NCBI GenBank assembly: GCA_016292015.1
Contig: JAEEZY010000021.1
Coordinates: 1 to 33,796, forward strand
Source: Bacteroidales bacterium
Lineage (GTDB): Bacteria > Bacteroidota > Bacteroidia > Bacteroidales > P3
Direction: 5' to 3'
Length of the DNA stretch: 33,796 bases
The notes beneath the pieces are model-generated. The model saw only the letters and a list, made by a program, of their open reading frames with translations. It searched no databases and was not told the origin of the DNA. The position numbers and the translations under genes are program-made. The stretch's first letter is position 1. Each line of letters begins with the position of its first letter. Shown piece by piece: positions 14,920 to 24,997 of this stretch.

Positions 14920-14927
14920 TATCTTTA
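14920..14927 (+). promoter_or_regulatory. Possible -7 element (TATCTTTA) for ruvB
   Basis: TATCTTTA matches TAnnTTTG at 7 of 8 positions and lies 15 nt upstream of the ruvB ATG. No convincing -33 TTTG is seen at the right distance, so this is weak. Confidence 0.3.
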
Positions 14928-14942
14928 GAATTTGTAATAAAT

Positions 14943-15968
14943 ATGAACGATAACTTAGATGCTACAGGACATAGCCAGAGCGCGCAGGAGCGCGAGGTGG
15001 AACGGGCTCTCCGCCCAACCGCGTTCCGCTCCTTCGCTGGCCAGCAGCAGGTACTCGACAATCTCAAAGTGTTCGTGCATGCCGCCAAGAGCCGTCGCGA
15101 ACCTCTCGACCACGTCCTGCTCTACGGCCCTCCTGGTCTCGGCAAGACCACACTTGCGCATATCATCGCCAACGAACTGGAAGTCAACATGCGCATGACC
15201 TCCGGTCCTGTGCTCGACAAACCGGGCGACCTCGCGGGCCTTCTCACAAGCCTCGAGGAGAACGACGTGCTTTTCATCGACGAAATCCACCGCCTCTCCC
15301 CTATCGTCGAGGAATACCTCTACTCAGCCATGGAGGACTACAAGATCGACATCATGGTCGAGTCGGGCCCCGCAGCGCGTAGTGTGGTGCTGCCTCTGAA
15401 ACCCTTCACCCTCATCGGCGCCACCACGAGAAGCGGCATGCTGACAGCACCGCTTCGCGCTCGCTTCGGCATCAACTGCCGCCTGCACTACTACGACGCC
15501 GATACGCTGTCGCACATCGTCAACCGCTCGGCCAACCTGCTCGACGTCAAGATAACAAGCGAGTCGGCTCTCGAAATCGCACGCCGCAGTCGCGGCACTC
15601 CGCGTATCGCCAACCTCCTGCTGCGCCGTGTCCGCGACTTCGCTCAGGTCAAGGGCGACGGAACCATCACTCTCGACATCGCACGCTATGGCCTCAACGC
15701 TCTCAACGTTGACAGTCACGGTCTTGACGAGATGGACATCCGCATACTCTCCACCATCATCGAGAAGTTCAAGGGCGGCCCAGTAGGTCTGAACACCATA
15801 GCCACCGCCGTCGCCGACGACGCCGGCACCATCGAAGAGGTATATGAGCCCTTCCTCATCCAGGAGGGCTACCTCATGCGCACCCCTCGCGGACGCGAAG
15901 CCACCCCCCTCGCCTACCAGCACCTCGGCAAGATAAAGACCCTAGGCGACCAACAGGCGCTGTTCTAG
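14943..15968 (+). CDS. ruvB: Holliday junction branch migration helicase RuvB
   Basis: The product is 341 residues from the ATG at 14943, the usual RuvB length; a start at 14778 would add 55 unrelated residues. Walker A is GPPGLGKT (62-69), Walker B LFIDEIH (D113), the sensor/GATTRSG block is near 159-165 and the arginine-finger region is LRARFG (171-176). The C-terminal winged-helix part contains [21 protein letters not shown] and [13 protein letters not shown]. RuvB is the hexameric AAA+ motor that with RuvA drives branch migration for RuvC resolution. The N-terminus carries [11 protein letters not shown]. ruvA and ruvC are not in this window. Confidence 0.98.
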   Translation: MNDNLDATGHSQSAQEREVERALRPTAFRSFAGQQQVLDNLKVFVHAAKSRREPLDHVLLYGPPGLGKTTLAHIIANELEVNMRMTSGPVLDKPGDLAGLLTSLEENDVLFIDEIHRLSPIVEEYLYSAMEDYKIDIMVESGPAARSVVLPLKPFTLIGATTRSGMLTAPLRARFGINCRLHYYDADTLSHIVNRSANLLDVKITSESALEIARRSRGTPRIANLLLRRVRDFAQVKGDGTITLDIARYGLNALNVDSHGLDEMDIRILSTIIEKFKGGPVGLNTIATAVADDAGTIEEVYEPFLIQEGYLMRTPRGREATPLAYQHLGKIKTLGDQQALF

Positions 15969-16011
15969 GTGCATGCCCGCACAAGACGATTAGCAGTCAG
16001 CCACCCTTACC

Positions 16012-16082
16012 CCTATCAACATAAAACATATCAACATAACAACATAAAAACCCATCAACATATCAACATATCAACATATCAA
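16012..16082. repeat. 8-bp tandem array (CATATCAA type) before hutI
   Basis: Units CCTATCAA, CATAAAA, CATATCAA, CATAACAA, CATAAAAA, CCCATCAA and three perfect CATATCAA run to 16082, nine bases before the ATG at 16092. The unit and orientation are the same as upstream of the second C10 protease and the T9SS plug gene. No Shine-Dalgarno is visible. Confidence 0.92.
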
Positions 16083-16091
16083 CAATACATC

Positions 16092-17327
16092 ATGCTAACA
16101 CTCATCAAGAACATCAAACAGATAGTCGGTATCGACACTCTCAACCGTACACGTCTCTGTGGCAAGGAGATGTCAGAACTGAACACAATCTCAAACGCCT
16201 ACCTCATCGTCGAGGACGATAAAATAAAAGCCTTCGGTCCTATGTCCGACCTCGCCGATTCAAAATTCGACCTCGAATACGACGCCTCCGGACGCTTGCT
16301 CTTCCCCTCCTTCTGCGACTCACACACCCACCTCGTCTATGCCAACTCTCGTGAGCATGAGTTTGTTGACAAAATCCGCGGCCTCAGCTACGAAGAGATT
16401 GCCAAACGCGGCGGCGGCATCCTCAACTCTGCCAAGGCTACGGCGGCGGCTTCTGAGGACGAGCTCTACGACATGGCCCTGCAGCGTCTCGACGAAGCGA
16501 TGCGGCTGGGCACCGGCGCCATCGAAATCAAGAGCGGCTACGGCCTCTCCACCGAGAGCGAACTGAAGCTCCTGCGCGTGATTCGCCGCCTCAAGGAGCA
16601 CTCGCCGCTGACAATAAAGTCCAACTTCCTTGGTGCGCATGGCATTCCGATGGAGTATCGCGGACACCAGGAAGACTATGTTGACCTGGTCATCAACGAG
16701 ATGATACCCAAAGTGGCCTCTGAAGGATTGGCCGACTTTATCGATGTCTTCTGCGACCAAGGCTTCTTCACCGTTCACGACACCGAACGCATCCTTGAGG
16801 CTGGCATCAAACACGGCATGCGACCGAAGATTCACGCCAACGAGATGGCCGTCTCGGGCGGCGTTCAGGTGGGAGTGAAATACGGTGCCATATCGGTTGA
16901 CCACCTCGAGCAGATGGGCGATGCCGAAATCGAGTGCCTGAAAGGTTCCGACACCATGCCCACCATCCTGCCCGGATGCGCCTTCTTCCTCAACCTGCCG
17001 CTCTCGCCGGCACGCAAGATGATCGATTCGGGGCTTTCTGTTGCAATGGCCTCCGACTACAACCCCGGCACAGCGCCCTCCTTCAACATGCAGCTCGTCC
17101 TCTCGATGGCTTGCATCCGCTATCGCCTCACCCCCGAGGAGGCCTTCAACGCCACCACCTTCAATACCGCCTACGCCATGGGCGTAAGCGACATCCTGGG
17201 CTCCATCGCCGTGGGGAAATTAGCCAACTTCTACATCTCCAAGCCGATATCCACCTACGAATATATGCCCTACAGCTTCGGCGAGAACAAAGTCGAGTCG
17301 GTGTTCCTGAAAGGAAGAAAACTATGA
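16092..17327 (+). CDS. hutI: Imidazolonepropionase HutI
   Basis: The product is 411 residues from the ATG at 16092; the open frame back to 15969 only encodes the 8-bp repeats. Amidohydrolase metal motif FCDSHTHLVYAN is present, with further conserved blocks RGGGILNSAKAT, GAIEIKSGYGLS, FLGAHGIP, FIDVFCDQGFF, IHANEMAVSGG, ISVDHLEQM, LPGCAFFL and MASDYNPGTAP. HutI hydrolyses 4-imidazolone-5-propionate to N-formimino-L-glutamate in histidine breakdown. The other hut genes are not in the window, so hutI stands alone next to ruvB. Its stop overlaps the start of the beta-helix gene (ATGA), an odd partner. Confidence 0.95.
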   Translation: MLTLIKNIKQIVGIDTLNRTRLCGKEMSELNTISNAYLIVEDDKIKAFGPMSDLADSKFDLEYDASGRLLFPSFCDSHTHLVYANSREHEFVDKIRGLSYEEIAKRGGGILNSAKATAAASEDELYDMALQRLDEAMRLGTGAIEIKSGYGLSTESELKLLRVIRRLKEHSPLTIKSNFLGAHGIPMEYRGHQEDYVDLVINEMIPKVASEGLADFIDVFCDQGFFTVHDTERILEAGIKHGMRPKIHANEMAVSGGVQVGVKYGAISVDHLEQMGDAEIECLKGSDTMPTILPGCAFFLNLPLSPARKMIDSGLSVAMASDYNPGTAPSFNMQLVLSMACIRYRLTPEEAFNATTFNTAYAMGVSDILGSIAVGKLANFYISKPISTYEYMPYSFGENKVESVFLKGRKL

Positions 17328-19990
17328 GGTTGAAACACATAGCACTATTGTTACTGCTCTTGACTACCGTCCTTCGGGCATCGGCTGCCGACTATGTGGT
17401 CACCACCACCGCCGACAGCGGCGAGGGTTCTCTCCGCGCTGCACTGAACGCTGTGTCTGGCTCGCTGACTGGCTCTTCAACCATCAGTTTCAACATCCCC
17501 ACCTCCGACTCTGGCTTCGACCCTGCCTCCGGCACCTGGACAATCCTTCTACATTCCAACCTGCCATATATTCTGGGTAACAACATCACCATTGACGGCA
17601 CCACACAAACCGCCAACCAAGGCAATCTCAACCCCAACGGGCCGGAGGTCGTCATCAAATCTACATCAAACGTCACCTTTGCCTTCGGTGTTGTGGGGCC
17701 CAACTCTATGGTGGGGCGCAACAACACCATCCGTGGCTTTGCTCTGGGCGGTTTCGAATATGCCATCATGCTTTTCGGAGCGGTCAACTGCTCGGTGAGC
17801 GACTGCCACATCGGTATCATGGCCGACGGCGTCACACCCTTCTCTGCCTCCAACTCCTACGGCATCGGCGTCACCGGTGGCACCTACATGGGCTACACCA
17901 CCGACTTCTCGCACAACATCACTGTCTCCAACAACGTCATCAGTGGCAACGCCATCGCCGGCATCGCACTAGTCGGCGCCTACAACGTCACCGTTGCCTC
18001 CAACCGCATCGGCTGCGACCGCACTGGCACCGTCGCCGTGCCCAACTCGCAAGGTGTCTATATCACCTCCGCTGCCCACGACAACGTCATCGGCGGCGAA
18101 ACAGCTGCTGCCCGCAACATCCTCTCGGGCAACACCAACGCCGCTGTCGTCATGGACGGCATGAATGTGCGCGCCAACGTCGTCAAAGGCAATTATATAG
18201 GTCTCGACAGCAACGGTTCCGCTCCTCTCCCCAACCACTACGGCGTCATCATCCAGCAGCGTGCCAACGGCAATATTGTGGGCGGATCCTCCGATGCCTC
18301 TCGCAATATCATCTCCTGCAACTCCGAGATTGGAGTTTACATCCAAGCCGCCGACAGCAACCGTGTCTCTGCCAACTATATAGGCCTCGACAAGTCTGGA
18401 GCCTTCTCTTTCAACGACTCGCAGGGCATCCCTCTACAAGCCAACGGTGTCGAAATCAACTCCGCTGGACGACATAACATCATTGGCGGTGCCTCCGCTG
18501 GCGAACGCAACGTCATCTCGGGCAACAAAATCTACGGCTGCATCTACTACGGTCATTGCTCCCACAACAATATCGCAGGCAACTATATCGGCTCCGACGC
18601 CTCGGGTTCCGTCGCCATCCCCAACGCGACGGGCATATGCGTCGACGGCTCGTCGAACCACAACATCATGGAGAACAACCTGCTGTCGGGCAACCGCAGC
18701 TACGGTCTCTTCATCGTCACCCGCGCCACCGACTCCAACATCTTCCGTGGCAACTACGTCGGTTGCGACGCCTCGGGACTCAACCCTCTACCCAACGACG
18801 TGGGTCTCATGCTTGCGGCATTCGCCAAAGGCAACGTCATCGGGGGCGACAGCCCTTCCGACCGCAACATCTTCTCGGGCAACCGCTACGCTGGCATCGA
18901 GGTGACCGACTTCGGCTGCGACGGCAACCGCATCTCTGGCAACTACATCGGTGTCGATGCCTCCGGTCGCACTCCTCTGCCCAACGAGAACGGCATCATC
19001 GTGAGTGCCTTGGTTCACAACCTCGAGGTGTCTCACAACGTGATATCGTCCAACCGCCAGTTCGGCCTCCTCGTCACCGACCGTGCCGACAGCGTCTGCA
19101 TCTTCGACAACATCATCGGCGCCTCCGCCGACAACAGCGACATCTCGCTGCCGCTCGGCAACGGCTCTGCCGGCATCATGCTCAGCGCCGGTGCTCACGA
19201 CAACATCATCGGCACCGAGGGACATGGCAACGTCATCGCCTACAACGACACCGCCGGCGTCATGCTCTCCGACAACACCACCCTCCGCAACCGTATCTCT
19301 CACAACGCCATCTACGGCAACGGACAGGCGGGCATCGACATCCATCCCTGGGGCACGAACAGCAACGACTCCGCCGACCTCGACGACGGCTGCAACCGCC
19401 TGATGAACACGCCCCTCATCACCTCTGCCGTTTACGACAATATGCTTGGCAAAACCATTGTGCGCGGCATCCTCGACTCCCGCAATCCTCAGCGTGCCTC
19501 TGTCGAGCTCTTCCTCGCCTACTCTCCGTCTGCCCTTTTCCCCGAGGGCCAATCTTTCGTCGCCTCTGCAACGCCTTCCTCTCGGGGTGAATGGAAGGTT
19601 GTTATCGACGACAACCTCTCCTCTCGGGCGGTCACCACCACCGCCACTGACTCCTTCGGCAACTCTTCCGAGTTTTCGCCGCAAACTCTGATACTCGAGG
19701 GTTCCGACCCTGGCGACAACCTCGCCATCCGGCATCTCTCGTCGTCTATGCCTGCTTTCGTCGTCGCTCCAAACCCCACATCCGGCCTTCTTCGTATCTC
19801 CAACCTCACCGAAAACAGCTCCATCCGCCTTTACAACGCCTTCGGCATCGAAGCGAGCTCTCTCTTGACAAATCAAACCGACAGCCACTCCGTCTCTCTC
19901 GACCTCTCTCCTCTGCCCTCTGGCTTATACCTGCTGGTCGTGACCAAACCTGACGGTACATCCTTCACTCGCAAAATCGAGAAACGTTAA
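17324..19990 (+). CDS. Secreted right-handed parallel beta-helix protein with T9SS sorting domain
   Basis: The product is 888 residues from the ATG at 17324 (signal peptide MRLKHIALLLLLLTTVLRASA); the open frame further upstream overlaps hutI and is not real. The N-terminus has VVTTTADSGEGSLRAAL, as in other surface beta-helix proteins. Then about nine imperfect repeats of 60-70 residues follow with the pattern NxIxGNYIGxDxSG, then NxIGG...RNxISGN. The C-terminus (VVAPNPTSGLLRIS, LYNAFGIE, SGLYLLVV) is a T9SS type A sorting domain. Such folds serve as adhesins or polysaccharide-active proteins; no catalytic residue set can be assigned. ATGA overlap with hutI, and 14 bp to a paralogue downstream. 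Confidence 0.88.
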   Translation: MRLKHIALLLLLLTTVLRASAADYVVTTTADSGEGSLRAALNAVSGSLTGSSTISFNIPTSDSGFDPASGTWTILLHSNLPYILGNNITIDGTTQTANQGNLNPNGPEVVIKSTSNVTFAFGVVGPNSMVGRNNTIRGFALGGFEYAIMLFGAVNCSVSDCHIGIMADGVTPFSASNSYGIGVTGGTYMGYTTDFSHNITVSNNVISGNAIAGIALVGAYNVTVASNRIGCDRTGTVAVPNSQGVYITSAAHDNVIGGETAAARNILSGNTNAAVVMDGMNVRANVVKGNYIGLDSNGSAPLPNHYGVIIQQRANGNIVGGSSDASRNIISCNSEIGVYIQAADSNRVSANYIGLDKSGAFSFNDSQGIPLQANGVEINSAGRHNIIGGASAGERNVISGNKIYGCIYYGHCSHNNIAGNYIGSDASGSVAIPNATGICVDGSSNHNIMENNLLSGNRSYGLFIVTRATDSNIFRGNYVGCDASGLNPLPNDVGLMLAAFAKGNVIGGDSPSDRNIFSGNRYAGIEVTDFGCDGNRISGNYIGVDASGRTPLPNENGIIVSALVHNLEVSHNVISSNRQFGLLVTDRADSVCIFDNIIGASADNSDISLPLGNGSAGIMLSAGAHDNIIGTEGHGNVIAYNDTAGVMLSDNTTLRNRISHNAIYGNGQAGIDIHPWGTNSNDSADLDDGCNRLMNTPLITSAVYDNMLGKTIVRGILDSRNPQRASVELFLAYSPSALFPEGQSFVASATPSSRGEWKVVIDDNLSSRAVTTTATDSFGNSSEFSPQTLILEGSDPGDNLAIRHLSSSMPAFVVAPNPTSGLLRISNLTENSSIRLYNAFGIEASSLLTNQTDSHSVSLDLSPLPSGLYLLVVTKPDGTSFTRKIEKR

Positions 19991-20004
19991 ACTCAAGCCT
20001 CCCC

Positions 20005-22059
20005 ATGAAACATCTCCTTGCCATAGTTTTCTCTTTATTCATTGCTTCTGCCGCCCACTCCTCGGTGTTTGTCGTCACATCAACTGCCGACAGCGGAACC
20101 GGCTCTCTGCGTAACGCTCTGGCGTCCTGCTCAAACTCTCCTGGCCCTCACACCATCTCTTTCAACATCCCGGCGTCAGACCCTGGCTACAACTCTTCAA
20201 CTGGCGTTTGGGTCATCTCTCCTGTCTCGACCTATCCCTATATCCAGACCTCCAATGTCACCATCGACGGCACCAGCCAGACCTCATTTGCCGGCGACGT
20301 GAACTCGTTAGGTCCCGAGGTCGTCATCGACGGGAGCGATCTGGTTGACTACTGTTTCCGTTTTATGAACGCATCCCATGCATCTGTCAAAGGGCTGTGC
20401 ATCTGTCGCTTTACCGAAGCCATCCAGTTCTACAACTCGCCCAACAGCAACGTCAAGGGCTGCTACATCGGAACAGACGCCACTGGTTCCTCCGCAAAAG
20501 GCAACTACATAGGACTTGAGTTCATCTCCGGCTCCAACAACTGCCTGATTGGCGGCAGCTCCCTGGCCGACCGCAACGTCATTTCCGGCAACGAGCATAT
20601 AGGCATCCGCCTGCTCGACGTCAGCTATTGCACCGTTTCCGCCAACCTTATCGGCACCGACCGCACCGGCTCCTACGCCGTCCCCAACGCCGACGGCATG
20701 TCTATGGAGGGTGCCGTGCAACACTGCACCATCGGCGGACTTACCGCAAGTGAACGCAACATCATCTCTGGCAACCTCGACTACGGCTTGCCTCTCTTCG
20801 GTGTCGGCGCCACCGCCAACGTGGTAATCGGCAACTATATCGGCACCGACATCTCCGGTTCTTACGCTATCGGCAACACCTATGGGGTCCTCTGCGACGA
20901 CGGCTCTTTCTCCAACCGCATCGGCGGCCCCTCCGATGCCGAGCGCAACATAATCTCTGGCAACGTCGGCTACGGTGTGTTCCTCTACAACAACGGCACA
21001 AGCTACAACACCATACAGAACAACTACATCGGCACCGACCTCACTGGCTTGCTGGCCATACCCAACACCGCCGGCATCATCATCGACGGCATATCCTACA
21101 GCAACATCATCGACAGCAACATCATATCCGGCAACCTTCAGTCGGGCATCGGCATCAACATCACAGGCAGCGACGACAACCGCATCGTGCGCAACCGCAT
21201 AGGGGTGAACGCTGCCAACCAGCCGCTCCCCAACGGCATGGATGGCATACGTATATCGCAAGGACCTGTCGGCACTCAGATTGGTGGCTCTCCGTCCGAG
21301 GCCAACATCATTGCCCACAACGGGGCTTGCGGTGTCTATATCACCAACCCTTCTTGTGTACGCAACCGTATCAGCTGCAACTCGTTCTACGACAACGGCT
21401 CTCTCGCAATCGACCTGTATATGCCCGGAGTAACCGCCAATGACGCCGGCGATATCGACGGCGGAGCCAACAACCTGATTAACTATCCCGTAATACAGTC
21501 GGTCTCTTACAGCCAGTCGTCACACACCATCAGCGGCACACTCGACACACCCAACCCCTCTGCCGTAGATATTCAGATTTACCTCGCCGCCAACGACCAC
21601 TCCGCCCACGGCGAGGGCATGACCTATCTGCTCTCTGTTTCCCCTTCCTCTTCGGGTGCCTGGTCGGCTACCGTCGGCGACATGCCGCGGGATTCCTATT
21701 TCACCGCTCTCGCCATCGACTCGCAGGGCAACACCTCCGAATTTTGCCTTTCCGTCAATATCGACGGCCAAGCCGAGCCCACCGACCTCCCTTCTCCCGA
21801 CCCCGACGACCCCGAAGGCATCATTCGCACTTCCTGCGACTCCTTCCCGCTGGTGGCCTACCCCAACCCCACTTCGGGTTGGCTTTTCCTGAAGGACTTG
21901 CCGAAAGTACCATCCACTCCATTTGAAATTTTCTCCGCCGACGGCCGTCTCATACAGAGGTTCGATGCTTCGACCTCAGCTTTCGACTTGTCTGCGTACC
22001 CCAAAGGCATTTACATACTTCATGCTGAAAACCAACGCCTACGCATAGTAAAACAATAA
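20005..22059 (+). CDS. Secreted right-handed beta-helix protein, second copy, T9SS cargo
   Basis: The product has 684 residues with signal peptide [20 protein letters not shown], then [17 protein letters not shown], matching the first copy. The beta-helix is shorter, with about seven repeats of the same NYIGTDxSG and RNxISGN motifs. A beta-sandwich-like segment follows ([19 protein letters not shown]), then a Pro/Asp-rich linker ([13 protein letters not shown]) and a T9SS type A sorting domain ([30 protein letters not shown]). It is paralogous to the gene at 17324-19990 but about 200 residues shorter. The stop is 5 bp from the ABC ATPase gene. Ligand or substrate unknown. Confidence 0.88.
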   Translation: MKHLLAIVFSLFIASAAHSSVFVVTSTADSGTGSLRNALASCSNSPGPHTISFNIPASDPGYNSSTGVWVISPVSTYPYIQTSNVTIDGTSQTSFAGDVNSLGPEVVIDGSDLVDYCFRFMNASHASVKGLCICRFTEAIQFYNSPNSNVKGCYIGTDATGSSAKGNYIGLEFISGSNNCLIGGSSLADRNVISGNEHIGIRLLDVSYCTVSANLIGTDRTGSYAVPNADGMSMEGAVQHCTIGGLTASERNIISGNLDYGLPLFGVGATANVVIGNYIGTDISGSYAIGNTYGVLCDDGSFSNRIGGPSDAERNIISGNVGYGVFLYNNGTSYNTIQNNYIGTDLTGLLAIPNTAGIIIDGISYSNIIDSNIISGNLQSGIGINITGSDDNRIVRNRIGVNAANQPLPNGMDGIRISQGPVGTQIGGSPSEANIIAHNGACGVYITNPSCVRNRISCNSFYDNGSLAIDLYMPGVTANDAGDIDGGANNLINYPVIQSVSYSQSSHTISGTLDTPNPSAVDIQIYLAANDHSAHGEGMTYLLSVSPSSSGAWSATVGDMPRDSYFTALAIDSQGNTSEFCLSVNIDGQAEPTDLPSPDPDDPEGIIRTSCDSFPLVAYPNPTSGWLFLKDLPKVPSTPFEIFSADGRLIQRFDASTSAFDLSAYPKGIYILHAENQRLRIVKQ

Positions 22060-22064
22060 ACTCC

Positions 22065-22718
22065 ATGATAGAAATAAAGAACATCAACAAGTCTTACGGA
22101 TCGCTGCATGTGCTGCGCGACATCAACCTCTCCATCAACCAGGGCGAGGTGGTGTCGATAGTGGGTGCCTCCGGCGCCGGAAAGACCACTCTGCTGCAGA
22201 TTATCGGCACCCTCGACCGACCCGACAGCGGCAGCATTCTCTACGACGGCACCGACGTCACCAAGCTCTCCGAGACCAAGCTCTCCCGCTTCCGCAACGA
22301 GCATATCGGATTCGTGTTCCAGTTCCACAACCTGCTGCCTGAGTTCACCGCCATCGAGAACATCTGCATGCCGGCCTTAATCAAAGGCGAGAGCCTGAAA
22401 GAAGCGAAATTAAAAGCCGAAGAGCTAATGGACTTTTTGAACATACGCGGTCGTGCCGACCATAAACCGTCCGAGCTCTCGGGTGGCGAGCAGCAGCGCG
22501 TAGCCGTGGCACGTGCGCTGATAAACAAGCCATCGGTGGTACTTGCCGACGAGCCGAGCGGCAACCTCGATTCCATACATGCACAGGAGCTCCACCAGCT
22601 CTTTTTCGACCTGCGGAAACAGTACAACCAGACCTTCATGATTGTCACCCACAACGAAGAGCTGGCCGCCACCGCCGACAGGCGCATTGTAGTGAAAGAC
22701 GGCACAGTAATCAGTTAG
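22065..22718 (+). CDS. ABC transporter ATP-binding protein, LolD-like
   Basis: The product has 217 residues. Walker A is GASGAGKT (34-41), the signature LSGGEQQ (138-144), Walker B VVLADE (158-163) and the switch His 196 in IVTHN. The Q-loop [17 protein letters not shown] and overall shape place it with the MacB/LolD/FtsE subfamily, most like LolD, which powers extraction of lipoproteins from the inner membrane. No permease is next to it; in Bacteroidota lolD often lies apart from lolC/E. It is 5 bp behind the second beta-helix gene and 30 bp before rlmB. Confidence 0.85.
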   Translation: MIEIKNINKSYGSLHVLRDINLSINQGEVVSIVGASGAGKTTLLQIIGTLDRPDSGSILYDGTDVTKLSETKLSRFRNEHIGFVFQFHNLLPEFTAIENICMPALIKGESLKEAKLKAEELMDFLNIRGRADHKPSELSGGEQQRVAVARALINKPSVVLADEPSGNLDSIHAQELHQLFFDLRKQYNQTFMIVTHNEELAATADRRIVVKDGTVIS

Positions 22719-22754
22719 CCCATAAGATCCATAAGACCTATTAAGCCTATGATA
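22719..22754. repeat. 9-bp tandem repeat running into the rlmB start codon
   Basis: Units CCCATAAGA, TCCATAAGA, CCTATTAAG and CCTATGATA fill the whole gap after the lolD-like stop. The last unit contains the rlmB ATG (22749-22751). Confidence 0.75.
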
Positions 22755-23525
22755 GCACCAAGCTCTAACAAAAACTCCAAAACCGAGACCAAAGACAACC
22801 TCGTCATCTGTGGCATACGGCCCGTTATGGAAGCCCTCGCCGCCGGCCGCACCATTGACAAGGTGATGTTGCAGAACGGCCTTTCCGGCCAGCTTCTCAG
22901 CGAGCTGAAAGGCAAACTGCACGAAGCCGGAGTCCCCGTCCAATTCGTCCCCGTCGAGAAGCTCAACCGCACAACAAAAGCCAACCACCAGGGTGTGGTG
23001 GCTCTGATTTCACCAATCTCCTACCGTTCTTTCGCCAACATGATTGAAGAGGCGGCGTGGAAAAGCGAAAGTCCCATGATGGTGATGCTCGACCATGTGA
23101 CCGACGTGCGGAACCTGGGTGCGATAGCTCGCAGCGCCGAGTGTGCCGGCATCGAGGGCATCATTGTTCCCAAACACGGCAGCGCACAGATTGGCGACGA
23201 AGCGGTGAAAAGCTCGTCGGGTGCCCTGCTGCGTGTACCCGTTTGCCGCGAGGACAACCTCAAGAGCGTCATCCATCTGGCTCGCCAGAGCGGGTGGCAG
23301 GTGTGCGCCGCCACCGAGAAATGCGACAACCTCTACACCAACATAGACTTCCGCAAACCCACCATCCTCGTAATGGGTGCCGAAGAGACGGGCATTAGCA
23401 ACGAGCTGATGAAACTCTGCAACGAACGGGCAAAACTGCCAATGAAAGGCGAAGTGCAGTCGCTCAACGTCTCAGTAGCAGCAGCCCTCTTCTTCTACGA
23501 AGCCCTAAGACAAAAATCTGAATAA
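22749..23525 (+). CDS. rlmB: 23S rRNA (guanosine-2'-O)-methyltransferase RlmB-like (SpoU/TrmH)
   Basis: The product has 258 residues. An N-terminal RNA-binding substrate domain (VICGIRPVMEALAAGRTIDKVML) is followed by a trefoil-knot methyltransferase with the three SpoU motifs: DHVTDVRNLGAIARSAECAG (motif 1), LVMGAEETGIS (motif 2) and SLNVSVAAALFFYEALRQ (motif 3). RlmB 2'-O-methylates G2251 of 23S rRNA. Paralogues such as TrmH or RlmB-like enzymes of other sites cannot be fully excluded from sequence alone. It lies 30 bp after the lolD-like gene and 67 bp before tilS. Confidence 0.88.
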   Translation: MIAPSSNKNSKTETKDNLVICGIRPVMEALAAGRTIDKVMLQNGLSGQLLSELKGKLHEAGVPVQFVPVEKLNRTTKANHQGVVALISPISYRSFANMIEEAAWKSESPMMVMLDHVTDVRNLGAIARSAECAGIEGIIVPKHGSAQIGDEAVKSSSGALLRVPVCREDNLKSVIHLARQSGWQVCAATEKCDNLYTNIDFRKPTILVMGAEETGISNELMKLCNERAKLPMKGEVQSLNVSVAAALFFYEALRQKSE

Positions 23526-23534
23526 TCAAAATAC

Positions 23535-23579
23535 TCTGAACCCTCAGAATAATCAGAACCCTCCAAACCCTCCGCCCCC
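23535..23579. repeat. 9-bp tandem repeat before tilS
   Basis: Five 9-bp units (TCTGAACCC, TCAGAATAA, TCAGAACCC, TCCAAACCC, TCCGCCCCC) fill most of the gap between rlmB and the GTG start of tilS at 23593. Confidence 0.75.
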
Positions 23580-23592
23580 CAAAAAAATCAAA

Positions 23593-24861
23593 GTGTCCCC
23601 AACTCTTGACATAAGACAATCCATCCTTGCCGCCGTCAGCGGCGGGAGGGATTCTGTCGTGCTGGCAGAGCTGCTGCATCGGGGCGGCTACCGTTTCGAG
23701 ATAGCGCATTGCAACTTCCACCTGCGTGGAGAAGAAAGCAACCGCGACGAACAGTTTGTGCGTCGTCTGGCAGAACGATACGGTGTGCCCTGCCATGTGG
23801 CTCAGTTCGACACCGACGCATACGCCTCAGAGAAGAAAATATCCATCGAGATGGCAGCACGCGAACTCCGCTACGAGTGGTTTGAACAAGTGCGCCTGAA
23901 GCGAGGACTCGACCTCATAGCCGTCGCCCACCACAGGGACGATGCCATCGAAACTTTTTTTATCAATCTGCTGAGGGGAGCAGGTCTTTCTGGTTTATGT
24001 GGCATGAAGGCGGAGAACGGCAAGGTGGTGCGCCCCTTGCTGCATATAAGCCGCGAGGAGATCAACCGCTTCATCGCCGACGAACACCTCGATTATGTCG
24101 ATGACTGCACCAACACCTCCGACCTCTACCTGCGCAACCGCATACGCCACCAGCTGATACCGCTGATGAGAGAACTCAACACCTCGTTCGACAGCGTCAT
24201 GGAGCAGAACCTGCACAATCTCAGCGACGCCAACGAGATTTACCAAAGCACCGTTACTGCAATACTTGAGAACATAATAACACATCGTTCCGACGGCATT
24301 GACGAAATACCTGTTGCCACGATAGAAACCCTCAAACCAAAAGACACTCTACTTTTCGAGCTGTTACGTCCATACGGCTTCAATGCCGACACCGTGGATG
24401 AAATCCTAAGAGGCATTCATGGTGAGAGCGGCAAACAATACCTGTCGCCCACCCATAAGCTCGTAAAAAACCGCGAAACATTGCAGATTGCCCTATTAGA
24501 CAACTACTATGTAAAGCCAGTGCTGACAATAAGCGACCCCATACCGCGAGGAAGTGTCGCCTCCCTCAAGACTTCGAAAGACACCATATTGTGCGATGCC
24601 AAGCTGCTGAAACAGCCGCTATCGCTGCGTCATTGGCACGATGGCGACCGCTTCCAACCCTTCGGCATGAAGGGAAGCCGGCTGGTGAGCGACTATTTCA
24701 GTGACCTGAAACTCTCCATCATAGAAAAACAACAGCAGTGGCTCCTCTGCGACACCGACGGTGAGATCGTATGGCTGGTGGGGATGAGAGCCGACGGACG
24801 CTTTGCGATTACAGACAAGACTGAAGATGTGGTGCGAATCAAAGTTGCCAAAGGTCAGTAA
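23593..24861 (+). CDS. tilS: tRNA(Ile)-lysidine synthase TilS
   Basis: The product has 422 residues, from a GTG at 23593; no ATG is available upstream in this frame. The PP-loop motif SGGRDS (16-21) is followed by HCNFHLRGEESNRDEQF, the AHHRDDAIETFFINLLRGAG block, RPLL and YVDDCTN...RNRIRH. The C-terminal TilS domain is HWHDGDRFQPFGMKGSRLVSDYFSD and WLVGMRADGRF. TilS converts C34 of tRNA-Ile(CAU) to lysidine with ATP and lysine, changing codon reading from AUG to AUA; it is normally essential. Confidence 0.96.
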   Translation: MSPTLDIRQSILAAVSGGRDSVVLAELLHRGGYRFEIAHCNFHLRGEESNRDEQFVRRLAERYGVPCHVAQFDTDAYASEKKISIEMAARELRYEWFEQVRLKRGLDLIAVAHHRDDAIETFFINLLRGAGLSGLCGMKAENGKVVRPLLHISREEINRFIADEHLDYVDDCTNTSDLYLRNRIRHQLIPLMRELNTSFDSVMEQNLHNLSDANEIYQSTVTAILENIITHRSDGIDEIPVATIETLKPKDTLLFELLRPYGFNADTVDEILRGIHGESGKQYLSPTHKLVKNRETLQIALLDNYYVKPVLTISDPIPRGSVASLKTSKDTILCDAKLLKQPLSLRHWHDGDRFQPFGMKGSRLVSDYFSDLKLSIIEKQQQWLLCDTDGEIVWLVGMRADGRFAITDKTEDVVRIKVAKGQ

Positions 24862-24899
24862 CAAAAGGCCAGAACTCACCACAACAAACCAACATAAGC

Positions 24900-24959
24900 C
24901 ATATCAACATAAACCATATCAACATATCAACAAAAAAACATCAACACAAAACATATCAA
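24900..24959. repeat. 8-bp array (CATATCAA type) upstream of the T9SS plug gene
   Basis: Four perfect CATATCAA units at 24900-24907, 24915-24922, 24923-24930 and 24952-24959 are interspersed with variants (CATAAAC, CATCAA, CACAAAA). It has the same unit and orientation as before the second C10 gene and hutI. It ends 22 bp before the parS site. Confidence 0.85.
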
Positions 24960-24981
24960 CCACTCGAGTTATCAACAACAT

Positions 24982-24997
24982 TGTTTCACGTGAAACA
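24982..24997. promoter_or_regulatory. parS centromere site (ParB binding)
   Basis: TGTTTCACGTGAAACA is a perfect 16-bp palindrome and exact match to the bacterial chromosomal parS consensus (TGTTNCACGTGAAACA), which is bound by the CTP-dependent clamp ParB to load SMC and drive origin segregation. It lies in the noncoding gap between tilS and the T9SS plug gene. An exact 16-bp match at a given place is very unlikely by chance. parA/parB are not in the window. Confidence 0.93.

Noticed and set aside
15969..16091. N-terminal extension of HutI from 15969
   Set aside because: The extension encodes only the 8-bp repeats (YQHIN-like peptide) and exceeds the family's usual length.
18788..19888. Minus-strand frame of 366 codons inside the first beta-helix gene
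   Set aside because: It is a shadow of repeated C-rich codons of the + gene; its translation is V/A/G/D-rich with no domain or start signal. The same applies to 20308-21318.
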